DNA from: Ephydatia muelleri
Lineage: Eukaryota; Porifera; Demospongiae; Spongillida; Spongillidae
Assembly (NCBI GenBank): GCA_013339895.1
Contig: JABACO010000020.1
Span: forward strand, 2,775,671-2,839,670
Reading direction: 5' to 3'
Length of the DNA stretch: 64,000 bases
The position numbers and the translations under genes are program-made. The notes under the pieces were generated by a model. It had not been told where the DNA came from. It saw only the letters and a list, made by a program, of their open reading frames with translations, and did not search any database. Below are positions 36,174 through 47,964 of this stretch, piece after piece; positions within the stretch are counted from its first letter, which is position 1; each line of letters opens with the position of its first letter.

Positions 36174-36877
36174 CTATACCCCTTTAACTCAGGCATTGAC
36201 ACTTGTGTTTCATAGTCCATAATATCCTATGTGACTTGTTTACTACATTACTCTGTATACTTGTATTAATAATTAGCCCTCAAGGTTAATTCCGTTTATT
36301 GGCTACAAGGTGTGAATAATTTAACCACAAATGTATACATAGTAATCCCTTTTGGCTCACCAAAGTGTTGATAAGCACATTCTATGGCACATGAATTCAA
36401 TCAAACAGAACAAACATCCTAGGAGACTCGTTCATTTCTATATGCCATTTCAACGGAACCCAGTTTCGTCCCGCTGTAGAAGCTAGATATAACAGTAGAA
36501 TACAACCTGCTCTTTCCTATTTTCAAACAATAAAAACTTAAAAAGTGGTCATTTCTATATGAGAGGCATAGCAATGCTTCCTTTTCATGTTTTTCGATCA
36601 CTGAGCGTGCACTAGTAAAGGTCATGGCATCATAATATGACCCTTACAGGTTTGTGTGTGTGTATTTAAAATCATCAGTGTAGCTATAATGGCTGCCAAG
36701 AGGGAATACTATGTATACATTTGTGGTTAAATTATTCACACCTTGTAGCCAATAAACGGAACTAACCTTGAGGGCTAATTATTAATACAAGTGTACAGAG
36801 TAATGTAGTAAACAAGTCACATAGGATATTATGGACTATGAAACACAAGTGTCAATGCCTGAGTTAAAAGGGTATAG
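36174..36877. mobile_element. 704-bp element with about 180-bp terminal inverted repeats
   Basis: Ends CTATACCCCTTTAACTCAGG and its near-perfect complement. The arms run inward through CATTGACACTTGTGTTTCAT to AAATGTATACATAGTA (about 36350 and 36700). The core of about 350 bp has no long frame. No clear target duplication was found. It is a non-autonomous DNA transposon or foldback element. Confidence 0.9.
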
Positions 36878-37666
36878 AATTACCCAGATGCTACTACAGC
36901 ATGCGCGCATAAAAGGACTTAACGAGAGGTTGATAATAGCATATTTTCTAATTGGTGGTACTCCCAATCCTCCAGATAAATTAGGTTCAAAAACTTTGCA
37001 CAAAGCAAACCAGCTGTGGTGAGTACTTCTATGAATAAAATAAGTTACTACATGGTCTGTAACGGGTCTTAATTCCTATATTCGACCGCTACGCTGTAAA
37101 TCTGAATAATCGAACTGCACACCACAGGATCTATGGAGCCTGCAGTACACAAGTGCAAATTGAATGAGTGGCGTAGGCCTAGCATATGTGGGTGCGCAAA
37201 ACCAGCTGCAGCTAAAAAAAGATACCTCTGCATGTATGCAGTGCTATTGCAACAGCCATCAGATCCACCCACCAATGTTGTGCAACACACTGCGTGACAT
37301 AGTATCGTATGCAGTAATATGCAGAGTTTGCCCACGCCATGGTATGCAGATACATATCCAGACATGCACGTGTGCGGACCAATATACATACTCGTACCTA
37401 GATATGTCAATGTCCAGTGCAGTGTGCAGATGGGTATTGTTGGGGCTAAGTATCGGGTGCGTACCGCACCCATATCGCGAGCAGCCGTAAATTACGATAG
37501 TGCGCAATAAATAGGAATATAGGCCGTTTTAACCACACCTATGAAAACGCATTCATATGAGTGTGGCTACTATAATTACCTCGACCGAGTCGCGTACTCA
37601 CAGGTAAGTTATTGGATCCCTATAATCATTGTAAACTTCTGATACCTACATCTGTGACTATTTCTA
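36878..37666. other. No gene seen
   Basis: Unique sequence upstream of the Plavaka element. Short inverted words near 37070 (AATTCCTATATTC) and 37510 (AATAGGAATATAGG) may mark a further small element. Confidence 0.4.
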
Positions 37667-37679
37667 CACAGCCAACCCT

Positions 37680-37900
37680 TACCAATATTGGCTCAAGGAT
37701 GATAAACGCAAAAACCTTGGTACAATAATGATACAAAACATGACCCAATACTGATATATTATCTTCATTGCGTCAATGTTGATATAGCAACATGGAACAG
37801 GTTGATAAAATCCTGGGACAATAGCTGAATATCATTATTGCATAAACCATGATATCAATATTGCTTCAATAATGATACACATATACCCGCGGTATAGCAC
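37680..37900. repeat. Left subterminal repeats of the Plavaka element
   Basis: Dispersed CCAATATTGG, CCAATACTGAT, AATAATGATAC and ATGATATCAATATTG words, probably transposase-binding repeats by analogy with CACTA elements. The same words occur at the right end. Confidence 0.7.
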
Positions 37901-38242
37901 CGCACATATATAAGGCTTTATATCGAAAGATCACTAACTTGCACACACGCGCAGCTTTAATAGTAAGCGTATACAGTAGGCTTCGCATGCGAGCGCAGGC
38001 AATTCGTTAGGCGACTCGGACTTACCGGGTATTTTTAGTAGAAATGTAACGATTACGCATGCACGACTGTGATGTAAAAGCCTACATGAAAGCTAAGTGT
38101 GTTAAAAGGTTAATTGAATCAAAGGGGAAACGATCAATTGTAAACCGAGATATATGCACGATGATAAAATGTGAGTAATAAAATGAGAGAAGTTTAAGCT
38201 TGAGTTCCTACACAGTTGATACAGGTTGAGGAAGATCAGTGC

Positions 38243-39431
38243 TCAGACATGTTCATGTGGCTCAGAAAATGATGGCGAGTGTTGTCTGCTGAGCTGCACC
38301 TGTGCTTCGTAAAAATGCAAGTGGTCATCCTGATGAATGTGCTCCATTTCCTCTGGTGAAGGAACACCATTGGGAGGGTACCGCTCTTTAAGCCAAAGGG
38401 AAAAGTTATTGTACGTGTTAGACCCCCCTTGTGCTTGGTCTTCTCTTATAAAAGAACGCTAAGAAGGTAAATGGTAATGAAGGGCAACAAATTAAATTAT
38501 ATATATAATTATTCAAAAATATATACATACCAAAATAGAAACGTGCTGCTTGTACATGGCTATTGCATCTTTGTCCTCCACTTTTAATATGGACAGAAAC
38601 TTTTCCACAAAAACGTCTGTGGTGTAGGACGGAAAAGATCCGCATGCACCTTTCCCCAGTATCTATGCAGAAGTGAAAGAAATTAAAGTATGATATACAT
38701 GTATGAGTATACCCTTCGTCTTTCCTCCGCACGCAAAGCTGTGAGTAAATGGCCGCAAAATGTAACAGCTTTCTGAAACTTGGTTTTCGATTCACACTCA
38801 GCCAATAGGACATTTTTTATGGCGATCTGGAAAAGAATGTAATTAAATAACGGTACATTTCTACAGATGTAACTTGCCGCTATCGCCTCCTTTGATGGGA
38901 ATCTTGTCAGAGTGGTCATAAACAGAATGGTTACTGCTACAGCGAGATCATTCTAGGAAAATAATCGTGCACGCTTAACCACTATAGCTTGTTTAAACTT
39001 TAAAATGGTACCTTGAACACACTATCCTCAATCGAGAACCCCTTTTCACTTTCTTCTTTGACCAATTTTTGCAGTTTAGCCAGTTCATCTTGCATATTGC
39101 AAAGCGATGTTCTCATTTTACTCATCTCAGTCTTTTGCGCTTGCTGGCCAGCTAGCAAGATTTCTTTTATGTCCCTCAACATGGGCGTTAGCGGATGCTC
39201 GGACACAGTACATGTAGATACGCCCAGAGTGTGAGGTCTGCTAGGGGAAACTGCGGGCGGTGCTGAGCCATGAATACTAGAAGTAGCCGTCGTTCGCCGC
39301 TGGTCATGATTACTCGTTACAATAGGCCTAGTGGTTGACGACGCAGTACTAATAGTACTAACTATTGTTCCTGATGTTGAAGGTCTTGGTAACGGAGAAG
39401 CGCTCAAGCCACGGTGACTATTCATTATCAT
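38243..39431 (-). CDS. Transposon accessory protein with coiled coil (5 exons, 325 aa)
   Basis: Exons 39012-39431, 38857-38952, 38713-38826, 38531-38662 and 38243-38458 all join in phase 0; the second intron would be only 30 bp, so it may be retained. Residues 1-70 are Ser/Thr/Pro-rich and probably disordered. Residues about 80-130 form a coiled coil (AQKTEMSKMRTSLCNMQDEL). The rest is predicted helical, with GACGSFPSYTTDVFVEKFL and SNTYNNFSLWLKERYPP. No catalytic motif or named family is recognised. It is transcribed away from the transposase across a 52-bp gap, so the two are probably co-expressed; a role in DNA binding or complex assembly is inference. Confidence 0.75.
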
Positions 39432-39483
39432 CGAACCACGTGTTCGAAATCAGAATGATCCGCGGCCGAAAACGGGAGTTATA
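39432..39483. promoter_or_regulatory. Minimal divergent promoter of the Plavaka element
   Basis: Only 52 bp separate the two opposing start codons. The stretch includes CCACGTGTTCG (an E-box, CACGTG) and CGCGGCCG. Transcripts must start here or inside the opposing coding exons. Confidence 0.5.
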
Positions 39484-42400
39484 ATGGCAGAAGGTTGCGG
39501 TATAAACTGACGGCCGACGGGTGTTTTTAAAGTAAATTGTTGCGTTCTTTCAGGTGCTGATTATACCTGCGAAGAGTGCTGCGTTAGTTTCAAGTGTCAT
39601 TATGCTTTGGAGAGGCACAAGAAGACCCGTTCACACTGCATGTTTGTACTGGCTCTCAAGCAACCTGAAGTATCAAAGCCGAGTTTGCAACCTGATTCAG
39701 CTCTGGACACAGACGATGGAATTACCCAGGTTAGTGCTCACCTCATTAATAGCACCATTTCACACATATGAAACCTGAAAAGTACCATTCGGCCTAGATT
39801 TGTACACGGCCTCCTTGACTAGCTAAAATAAGCATTAAGCAGACTAGGTTCGTATATTTTATGACCTCTGGTTATATTGAAGGGTACAGATGCAGATGCG
39901 GGATGTCCTTCAGCTTTTGATGAAGAGGATGATATTGCAGTGGCTGATTGTGGTTTGGATGATGAATTTGAATCATGGATGGACCAAATATCATTAGATA
40001 TTAATGACAGACAAGATTACAAACCATTTCCCAGCAAGATGTTCGCATTGTTATTTTTTTTGGTTCATGGTCCACACCCCATTGTGAGTATATGTTAATT
40101 TATAGATCAGGATCAGGTTTATGACTTCTTTTTTTCCAGGGCAACAGAACTCTTATGTTTATCTGGTTTATTTTGAATCAGACTGGGATTTCAGTTCCAA
40201 GCCTGAAAGCTGTAAGATCATTCAAACTTCCAGGGCTTGATTTGCCAAAGAGGGTAAGAGCGTAAATAAGAATGTTCAGATGAAATTTATGGGTTTTTTT
40301 TGTTTTGTTTTTTTAACAAACAGCATGTTTCATCTCAGGGCAATCCTTTCTACTGTCAATCGGTGGTGTCCACACTGCAGCTTTGTATGGCTAATCCAAA
40401 AATAGCTTCATCCCTCACAAGATACCCTGTGCAGACTGAAGGAGCTGTTGAGTATGTTATTTTTATATGTGTCTGCATTTTGGGGGTTTCCATGCAAGTG
40501 CAAAATATAAAAATATGTTTTGAAAGTCATTAGGTATATGTACCTCATTAATTTTTTTCTAAATCAATTTTGGATAAAAGAGAAATATACCATGGTTCAG
40601 TGTGGAATGATGATGAGAGATTTCAAGCTCCTATGGCAGCACTACCAAATGGCGAACACATATTTGTTCGAGACTGCATAACGTTTGAGCATCACAGTTT
40701 GGGAACAACAAAGGCTGTCATTGTAAAGTTTTTTGAAAAGGTTTGCAGCTCAGGTTGCTCATTAATGCTATTTATGCAATATTATATCTAACTATAGAAT
40801 ACTTTGCAAGGAGTGCATGCTGAAGTGGAGCTGCTTCTGAATTGCTATCAGTATCAGTACGTAACTGAAAACACTAATTGCTATCTACCTGATGACTGCT
40901 GTGTAATATATGGAGCTCAAGTGATTCATTTTACCTCCATAATTGGGGTTGCCAATCCACCTTTATCAGTCATTAAATGGACAGAGGCAGGAATACAGAG
41001 ATTTAGCAATGAGGTGAAACGTTGCATCTGTGCATGTTATAAGTTACTTTATGTATTCACATTTTAGGAAAAGATGCAGTACTTTGCGTCAAATGAATGG
41101 AAGGAAAAAGCTGGGGGGAAAAAAGTCATCATGGTACCACTGATTCTCTTTACGGATGATACATCAGGAAACCGGAGCAAAAAATGGAATAAGTTTGAGT
41201 CATGGTACCTTCTCCTTGCTGGCCTTGGCCGTCATGCGAATGCTAAGCCAAGTAACATACATTTCCTCACAACTTCAAATAAGGTTTCTCCTCTTGACCA
41301 GAGTGTACCGATAGTTGAGGAGCTATTACTGCTGGAATCTGAAGGGATAGAGGCATATGATGCATTCAGTGACTGTCAAGTTTTGGTTGTTGCTCCTCTT
41401 ATTTGTGTCATCTGTGATAATCCTAGAGCAAAAGAGCTTTGTAATCAATTAGCAAGCTCTACCAGAAAGTATTGCCGGATATGTATGGTAAGGACCTCCA
41501 ACATTTGGCACAGCTAATTTTTAAAATGTCATTTTCCTCTGCATGTAATTAGGCGGACAAAATCGACAGTCCTGATTTCATTGGAGTACCACGTACAAGA
41601 GCACTCTCCTTATCACAAATGGAAGAAATATCTTCGCAGACATCAATTAGCAGAACATATAACACTCGTAAGAAGTATGGAATCAAGGAACATTATAACC
41701 CCATGTTACATACCAATATCAGAGCTGATATTTACAAGTTAGTCAGTGCTTAGAAGACTTAAGTACCTTTTACTGTTTATCTCCTTCGTTGTATAGAGCC
41801 ACACCATTAGAAGCTCTTCACGTTTTTGCACTTGGAGCCTCAAAGTATTTTTTGCAGCTTTTTATGCCTGATTTCACTCATGACCAAAAAACTGAAATCT
41901 TAGCACTAATAAAGGCATTCAATATGTCAGGTTTCACAACGAAGATGTACGGCAATGTGTGCTACTATTACAACTCTTTTGTTGGCCGTGATTTTAAAGC
42001 ATGGAGTCAAATGGCCATATTTATTCTGAGCCCATACTTAGACGCAGGGAGGAAAGAGGTTTTGTTAAATTACTCAAAGGTTAGTTTTTACATGTATAAT
42101 ATTATATATGCTACATAACCTTTTTCTAGGTGTTTGCAATTGCATATGCCAAGTCCTACAACAGACATCTAAAAGAACAGTGGAAATCTGTTTGCCAGAA
42201 TTTTATTGACAGCGTTAAAGTTCACTTTCCGAACCTTCTGCGAAGACCAAAGATGCATCTCATTCTACACCTTATTGAATGCTTAGAGCAGTATGGCCCA
42301 ACATCAGCATTCAGTGCTGAAAGGTTAGTATAATACTGATGTATCTCTTACTACAGTTGAAGGTGAATCTTTTAAAGATGCGAGTCATTTAATTCTGATG

Positions 42401-43375
42401 TCAGGGCACAGAACATCTATAGTAACCGTCAAGCACCAAGCCGCGACATTGGTAAACACTTTGCTGTGCTGGAACATGTCAGGCACATCATTGATGGAGG
42501 GAGATATGGCCAAGAAAGGTGAAAATCTAAATCTGTTAGACATTTATAAATGTTATCTATCTGCATTTGAGAATACAGGTGTGGTGATTCATTGCGAACG
42601 TTATGTTCAACTAAGCCAATGCAAGCGTTTTTGTACCAGACATCTGTGAAAGAACTCTCTGCCCATGAAGGGATCTATAAGCCCGGAACACCTCGTCTGG
42701 TAAGATAGACAGTTCTAACATGAAATCAGCCATGTATTCATTAGGTATCAAAGCAATCTGGCCATCTCAGTGTTGGAGCACTTACTGTTTCTGTTCCTGG
42801 AATGGAGAAGTGCACCCTCTTTGGCTTGGCTCAACATGATCCACCATATGTGCTATCTTTTCACCATGTGCAACTCAATGACAAGGTCACCACAGAGTGT
42901 AGAGGTATTGTGGCACAGTCCTTTCAGCTAGTTCACACAGGAGATTATGTTGAACTGGATGTCCCTTGTGAGGTGTGTCTAAGTACAGTACATGTGTACT
43001 GGTTAATTGCGCTGTTCAATCATTTTTCAGCTTAAGTTTGGTGTTCTACTCTCAGTCTGCAAATTGGCTGTTGGATCGACAGTTTGTTTTATACAAATGT
43101 TTGAGCCCATGTTCATCAGGATTGGTGAACCTTTACTAAGTGATACAGACTGCCCCATGTTTGAACTTTCGCGAAATATCGAAGCAGTTGAAGGATGCAA
43201 AGTGTTAAAAGCCGTGTCCTTCGTCCACGACTGCTTTAGTGAAGGGTGCCACTTTGAGGAAATGGTAACTACAGTGCCAATAGAAAGAGAGAAAGTTGGA
43301 GTTAACAAAAAAGTATTTGTTCACGATTATTCAAATAATCTGTATTGTTTTAATAATTATTGTTTGAATGCCTAA
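39484..43375 (+). CDS. Plavaka-type transposase (15 exons, about 975 aa, frame intact)
   Basis: Exons: 39484-39499, 39554-39729, 39883-40083, 40140-40253, 40324-40451, 40581-40740, 40798-41013, 41068-41487, 41553-41737, 41797-42079, 42130-42323, 42378-42518, 42579-42699, 42745-42972, 43031-43375; they sum to 976 codons without an internal stop. The start is inferred from a 16-bp first exon (MAEGC). Domains: a C2H2 finger at about residues 9-33 (YTCEECCVSFKCHYALERH), an acidic linker, then the catalytic core with FTDDTSGNRSKKWNKFESW, LICVICDNPRAKELC and RKYCRICM, and the late motif CESFNSDVRAQNIYSNRQAP. These match, in order, the DDTSGN..KKWN, DNP...E and SN.QAPSRDI motifs of fungal Plavaka transposases. 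DDE-type; acts in the nucleus on the element ends. The C-terminal 200 residues are family-specific. Confidence 0.88.
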
Positions 43376-44344
43376 AAATTTGACGGCCGTTCCTCCGTCA
43401 GCAGCAAGTGTGTAAAGTCAGTGAATGCCCTGCCATCGTTATGTACATAATGATATGGTCTCTAGTGAAAGCTTCTATTACAGTGACTGTAGCTACACAC
43501 GGTGAAAATTGTTGGAAGCTTCTAGACGTGGAGCCGTTTCACGGATTTGTTGTTAGTGACTATATCGCGCTGTTCTGTGTGAATCGGTAAGCGAGTGATT
43601 GTATCGGTCCCTTTTCGTTTTAGTGGTATTTAGATGCCAAGTTATTATTGGAATTCTCTCATATTGTACCTCTTATTAGAGCGCATCTGGGTGTGCCGTG
43701 GAGAATTGGTGAAAAAGAGAAAGCGATGGAGATAGACAGGTTACATGAGGACGAGGTGTTGTCTTTGAGTTGGATTCGTTTGACCAGAGGTACCGGTATA
43801 TCTCTGGTGTGGCTACGTGAGTTGACTTGAGAACGTAATTTATTTTGTGGAATTCACACAGGCTAACTCTTTTGGATATCGAAACACCAGTGCGCTTGGT
43901 GTTGTCATTTACCGGTATGGAGTCTTGCGACTTGGATGCGTGTGGCTACGTGAGTTGACTTGAGAACATCATTTATTTTTGTGGAATCCACACAGGCTAA
44001 CTCTTTTGGATATCCAAACACCAGTACACTGACTTGGATGTGAGTTAAATTAATAACGGTGTGTATTAGCAAATATCCAGGGTGGTGATTTGTCATACAG
44101 CTTTCCAAACGACCAGTTACACTGCAAGGTATGTGAACATATGTGGTGGTAATGCTTCTGCTATCCAAACACAGGGTTGTACACAGACCATCGAGACTGT
44201 TGAGTGGATGCAAAGTATCCGTCCATTGCTCTGGTACTTCGAGGATATGGTGATCGCAGTGCTAATAGAAGGAGAGAGAACAAGGGACTTAATAGAATAG
44301 TTTATTGTGATGCAATCTGTATTGTTTCAAATAAAATTTCAATG
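43376..44344. other. 3' region of the Plavaka element with a tandem duplication
   Basis: A block of about 95 bp (GTGGCTACGTGAGTTGACTT ... GGATATC.AAACACCAGT) occurs at about 43808-43895 and again at 43941-44028. Short frames at 43408-43590, 43648-43830 and 44082-44300 might be further exons, but no domain supports them. AATAAA occurs at about 44330. Confidence 0.5.
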
Positions 44345-44630
44345 CCTAAAAAGGAGGTAATATTGATGCCTTAAAAGGTAATATGGTCTTGGGCCAATAT
44401 TGTAATAACAGCATTGGGCCAATACTTTGGTATATCATGCTTGGCACAAGACTGCTATCATGGTTGGATCAACACTTTATCAGTGTTGTATCAATATTGC
44501 GTACACATGTTTGGGTCATGTTCCCCTAAATCATTGAACCAATACTGTTACCCATATTGCCTACCAAGGATGATATCATCCTGATCCAATAATGCGTCAA
44601 TATTGGTCCAATTATTGATTTCTCGCTGTG
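44345..44630. repeat. Right subterminal repeats of the Plavaka element
   Basis: Multiple CCAATATTG, CCAATACTG and TCAATATTG words, some inverted, up to the CACAGC end. They correspond to those at 37680-37900. Confidence 0.75.
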
Positions 44631-45562
44631 TAGCGGGTGTAGCCTGTAGGCCTATTTGAGCAATTAATTTTGATATCATTATCTGCGCATGCTCGGTTTT
44701 AAGTTTTGCACGTGTTGGTCATTAGTGGAGGTGACGACGCACGATCGAGCAAAGAAAACAAAAATAGGCAACTTGGTTTAGTTCCCAACGAAATAGGAGG
44801 AATGGACTACTGGGCTATCTGTGGAGACAGTACTAATGGAGCCGTTCCCAACCTCAGAGAAATTGGATTGTTGATTTTGATCACTATATAGCTGACGAAT
44901 CAGTGAGGTGCAACTGTGCAAGATAAAGAGTTTCGGACAACGCGGGTGACAGGCGGAGGTTATAAAGGCATACCAAACGGACTTAAGCAGTCTAGGCCTG
45001 GTAAGTTGTGCGTGTTTACACTGTACACTATACGGTGTTGCTTATGTCAAACCAGGACAAGTGTGTGATTCAGTAGATGCAGTTAGGCGGCGTTTCAAGT
45101 TGTCACAAAGGTTTACATGCTTACGTCATGTTTGTTCTCTTCAGCACAGTGCCGACCAATAGAACGCCATTACGCGAAGAGCATAGTACGTTGTATATGT
45201 GCATGTGGATTATGTGCGTGTGCCAATAACTTCAGGGTCAGGATATATTAAAGCGAGTACATCGAGACTGAAATGGTGGAAGTGACCAACCCCGGCAAAA
45301 GAAGAAACGCAGGTACAGAGTAGGCATGCTATGACTTTCCTTTCTGACCACAGCTCTTGAGCCGACGCCAGGGTGTACTACGGCCAAATGAAAACGTTTC
45401 GCTGCATGGCCAACCAAGGGATGACGACGATAGCATTGTAAAGCATAAGCTAGCTACCACCGCGGTCAGAGAGTAAGTAAATGCTGAGTTCTTTGTGCAT
45501 AACCTCTGTAATATTTTAGCGTGTGCTTGTAAGGAAACCGTCGACAAGTGCCGCGAGAGTAG
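44631..45562. other. No gene recognised
   Basis: A 61-codon frame (44706-44891, plus) reads LGLVPNEIGGMDYWAICGDS and could be coding, but nothing further supports it. Otherwise unique DNA. Confidence 0.4.
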
Positions 45563-46310
45563 CAGGGGTGTAGACAGCAGTCGGACATCGGTCAAAAACC
45601 GACCACAAATAGACAATGACTGATCATTATTACCGACCGTCGGTCCAAATGACCGTTCACCAATTAAATTCATAATTATTGAGTTGCAATTAATTATTGC
45701 ACGTACGAGAGCGCATACGTACACAGAGCGCTAGAGGGCCCAACCATCGGCATACCTTTATTTTTTACTCATGTTTATTTTTCATGCATAGTGATACATG
45801 TACATAGATCTATATGCGCGCGCTACCATCTTTAATAACTTCATTCATCAATCATATTCTAATTAATGATCTTCTCTACGATGGCAAAACGTTCTAAACG
45901 CCAAGTATCTTTGCAATGTTTTAAAAAGTGGCAATCCTTTTACGATAAGGAGTACCAAACGTTATCGTGGTTAAAATGTGATGTAGATCAAGATGACAAG
46001 ACGTCAGTACACTTGCTGTGGTGTGCCGTTTGTAGGCAGTTCGAAGATTATATTCGCTCAACTAAGAACTTTTCTGAAGCATGGATTTATGGCTCAGACA
46101 ACCATCGAGTAAGCAACATCACTGACCATGCAAAAAGCACGCAACACAATACTGCCATGTTCCGATTGCGATTGGAACAAAAAAAGAAAGTGGTGGTTCA
46201 ACCGTTCAATTCTCACCAATCGCTCGAGCGATGACAGATCATGTCCGAACAAATGTTGAAACTGTCTGACACAATGACAGATCATTTTTGAAAAGCTGTC
46301 TACACCCCTG
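45563..46310 (+). mobile_element. 748-bp hAT derivative with perfect 16-bp ends
   Basis: Both ends read CAGGGGTGTAGACAGC inward, the classic hAT start CAGGGGTG. GAGTAG flanks the element directly on both sides (45557-45562 and 46311-46316), a target-site duplication slightly shorter than the usual 8 bp. It holds one 122-codon frame for the zinc-finger N-terminus of a hAT transposase and no catalytic domain, so it is non-autonomous. Confidence 0.9.
45866..46234 (+). CDS. BED/TTF-type zinc-finger protein of the hAT element (122 aa)
   Basis: ATG at 45866, or 45881 for the in-frame MAKRSKRQ start. A basic start is followed by FKKWQSFYDKEYQTLSWLKC, LLWCAVCRQFEDYIR and HAKSTQHNTAM, giving C..C and H.....H ligands spaced as in the zinc finger before hAT transposase cores (KIAA1586/C17orf113-like proteins). 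The frame stops at 46234, before any RNase H-like core. It could act as a DNA-binding-only product that competes for element ends (inference), or be an inert leftover. Confidence 0.65.
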   Translation: MIFSTMAKRSKRQVSLQCFKKWQSFYDKEYQTLSWLKCDVDQDDKTSVHLLWCAVCRQFEDYIRSTKNFSEAWIYGSDNHRVSNITDHAKSTQHNTAMFRLRLEQKKKVVVQPFNSHQSLER

Positions 46311-47964
46311 GAGTAGTAGAGGCTCGTGCTCGCCTTCCAAGAGGCCTCTGCTAGGCGGAGAGTGCCCTTCTAACTACATCAGGAAAATGTGATGGAGACT
46401 TTGATCGCCAGCTTGGAACTATATATACCTGTTTATTTTTGACCAAGTTGTATTTCAGCTGTAATTTGATTAAAGTTTGCCGTTAAATTCTGAATTATTG
46501 CTGGCGTGGTTCAGGGTTTAAGCACTAGCCTTCAAGTATGCAGAACAGAAAATGGATTTGTCGAATACATGACGTGTACAGAGTCTGCACGCGTTCATCT
46601 GAAGTATGCAGACAGGTGATGACGAATATACTGAATCCATATGCAGACCGCGATATCATACGTATAAGCGAAGTGTTCGTTCTGAGACGTATACATGGCG
46701 CCGCATTCGTGACGTATGAAAAACTGCCCACGTGTCGAGTGCAGACGAGTATCGATTAGTATGGGTGCAATATACAAGGCTGCATACGGTACACTGTCGC
46801 GCCGTGACAGGTTACCACCTCACTGTTACAACAGCTGCCCTACACAAGAAAAAAACCTTATAAATGTGGTCTGAAACCTTTATGACTGCATGGTACATGT
46901 ACTGGTATGAAGGGAAATCCCCTTGCATGCGATAATTATAAGGGTATATACCTCCAAAGGCACAATGGCCCCTAGCTGAGATATCTGGCAACACTCTAGC
47001 CCAAGTTGTAGCATGGCCAGAAATTGCATGCCTTCATTACTAATTCCTGACGCATTATGACCGTTTCATTACCGTGCACGCGTCCATTGAAATGTATGGC
47101 CGGAGGACGACACTCTTTTGATCACTGTAGTAACGTATTGACGACAAAAATTGAAAGAACAAATATTGCTTACTATCCCTTTCGTTGTCACAAAAACATG
47201 TCTCACGAGGATCCTCCCATATTAATCTGTACCCTACCTCCTGCACTATTCATGCTCCCTCAGTACTGCCTGCAGTTATGTAAGCACTGGTACCAGTGTA
47301 AAATTTGTAACCAGCTAGGTTGGGCAGGAGGTAGGTTCTAAAAGGCACCAAACATTCACTACAAGAAGCTTTCCTCATCCCAGGTCTCATCTGCAGGCCT
47401 TGAGTGGTTTGATCTTCTGGATTAATTCATGGCCATCTCCTGCCATTCACACTCATACAGCAGATACATCAGGCTAGGAGTAACATTTATTCTTACTGTG
47501 ATTGAACTGATATGAGTGATAGAGTGCAAGAGGAAAGGAGAACATGCACTTACACACATACACCAACACTAGCCATTGTTTTCAGCTCACAGGGGTCATA
47601 CATAAGGTGCTGTATTCATGCCACATGTAACACTCAGCCAGGCAATAGCAACTAGAAGACACCTTTTATACCAATACTAAATGAAAGAATGATCAGTTCA
47701 GCACGTGAATGTATAGTCACAGAATTTTCAGTACTCAGTAACTAGTGTACTCACCCACCCATGACCAGCTAGGAGGCAAGGTTTCATTGGCAAACACTGA
47801 TCGTATGTGTTATGTATAGTACATGTTAGGAGAGCTGATTGACTGGCTTAATTGATGTTGGGATTGCCATTTACCAGTTTGGTAACAGTGTAGATGAGTG
47901 AGGAGCTTCTAGCATCACAATTCACAACAAGCAAATCACTGGACCCATTGTAGTGAGCACTACA
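46311..47964. other. Intergenic, no gene recognised
   Basis: No frame with domain signals. 46.5-46.75 kb has several ATGCAGA/TCTGCA words in both orientations, possibly an old foldback element. Confidence 0.45.

Larger units (their letters stand above)
37667..44630. mobile_element. Apparently complete Plavaka-type DNA transposon (6964 bp)
   Basis: Both ends begin CACAGC (right end read inward CACAGCGAGAAATC) and are flanked by TA at 37665-37666 and 44631-44632. About 200-300 bp inside each end are subterminal repeats rich in CAATATTG, CCAATACTG and TGATATCA. Two genes diverge from a 52-bp gap: an accessory gene (38243-39431, minus) and a transposase (39484-43375, plus). Plavaka transposases are best known from fungi and belong to or near the CACTA/EnSpm group. 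With intact frames and ends, the copy may be recently active. Confidence 0.85.

Noticed and set aside
45863-46260. hAT frame as a host zinc-finger gene
   Set aside because: It lies exactly between matched hAT ends with flanking duplications, so it belongs to the element.
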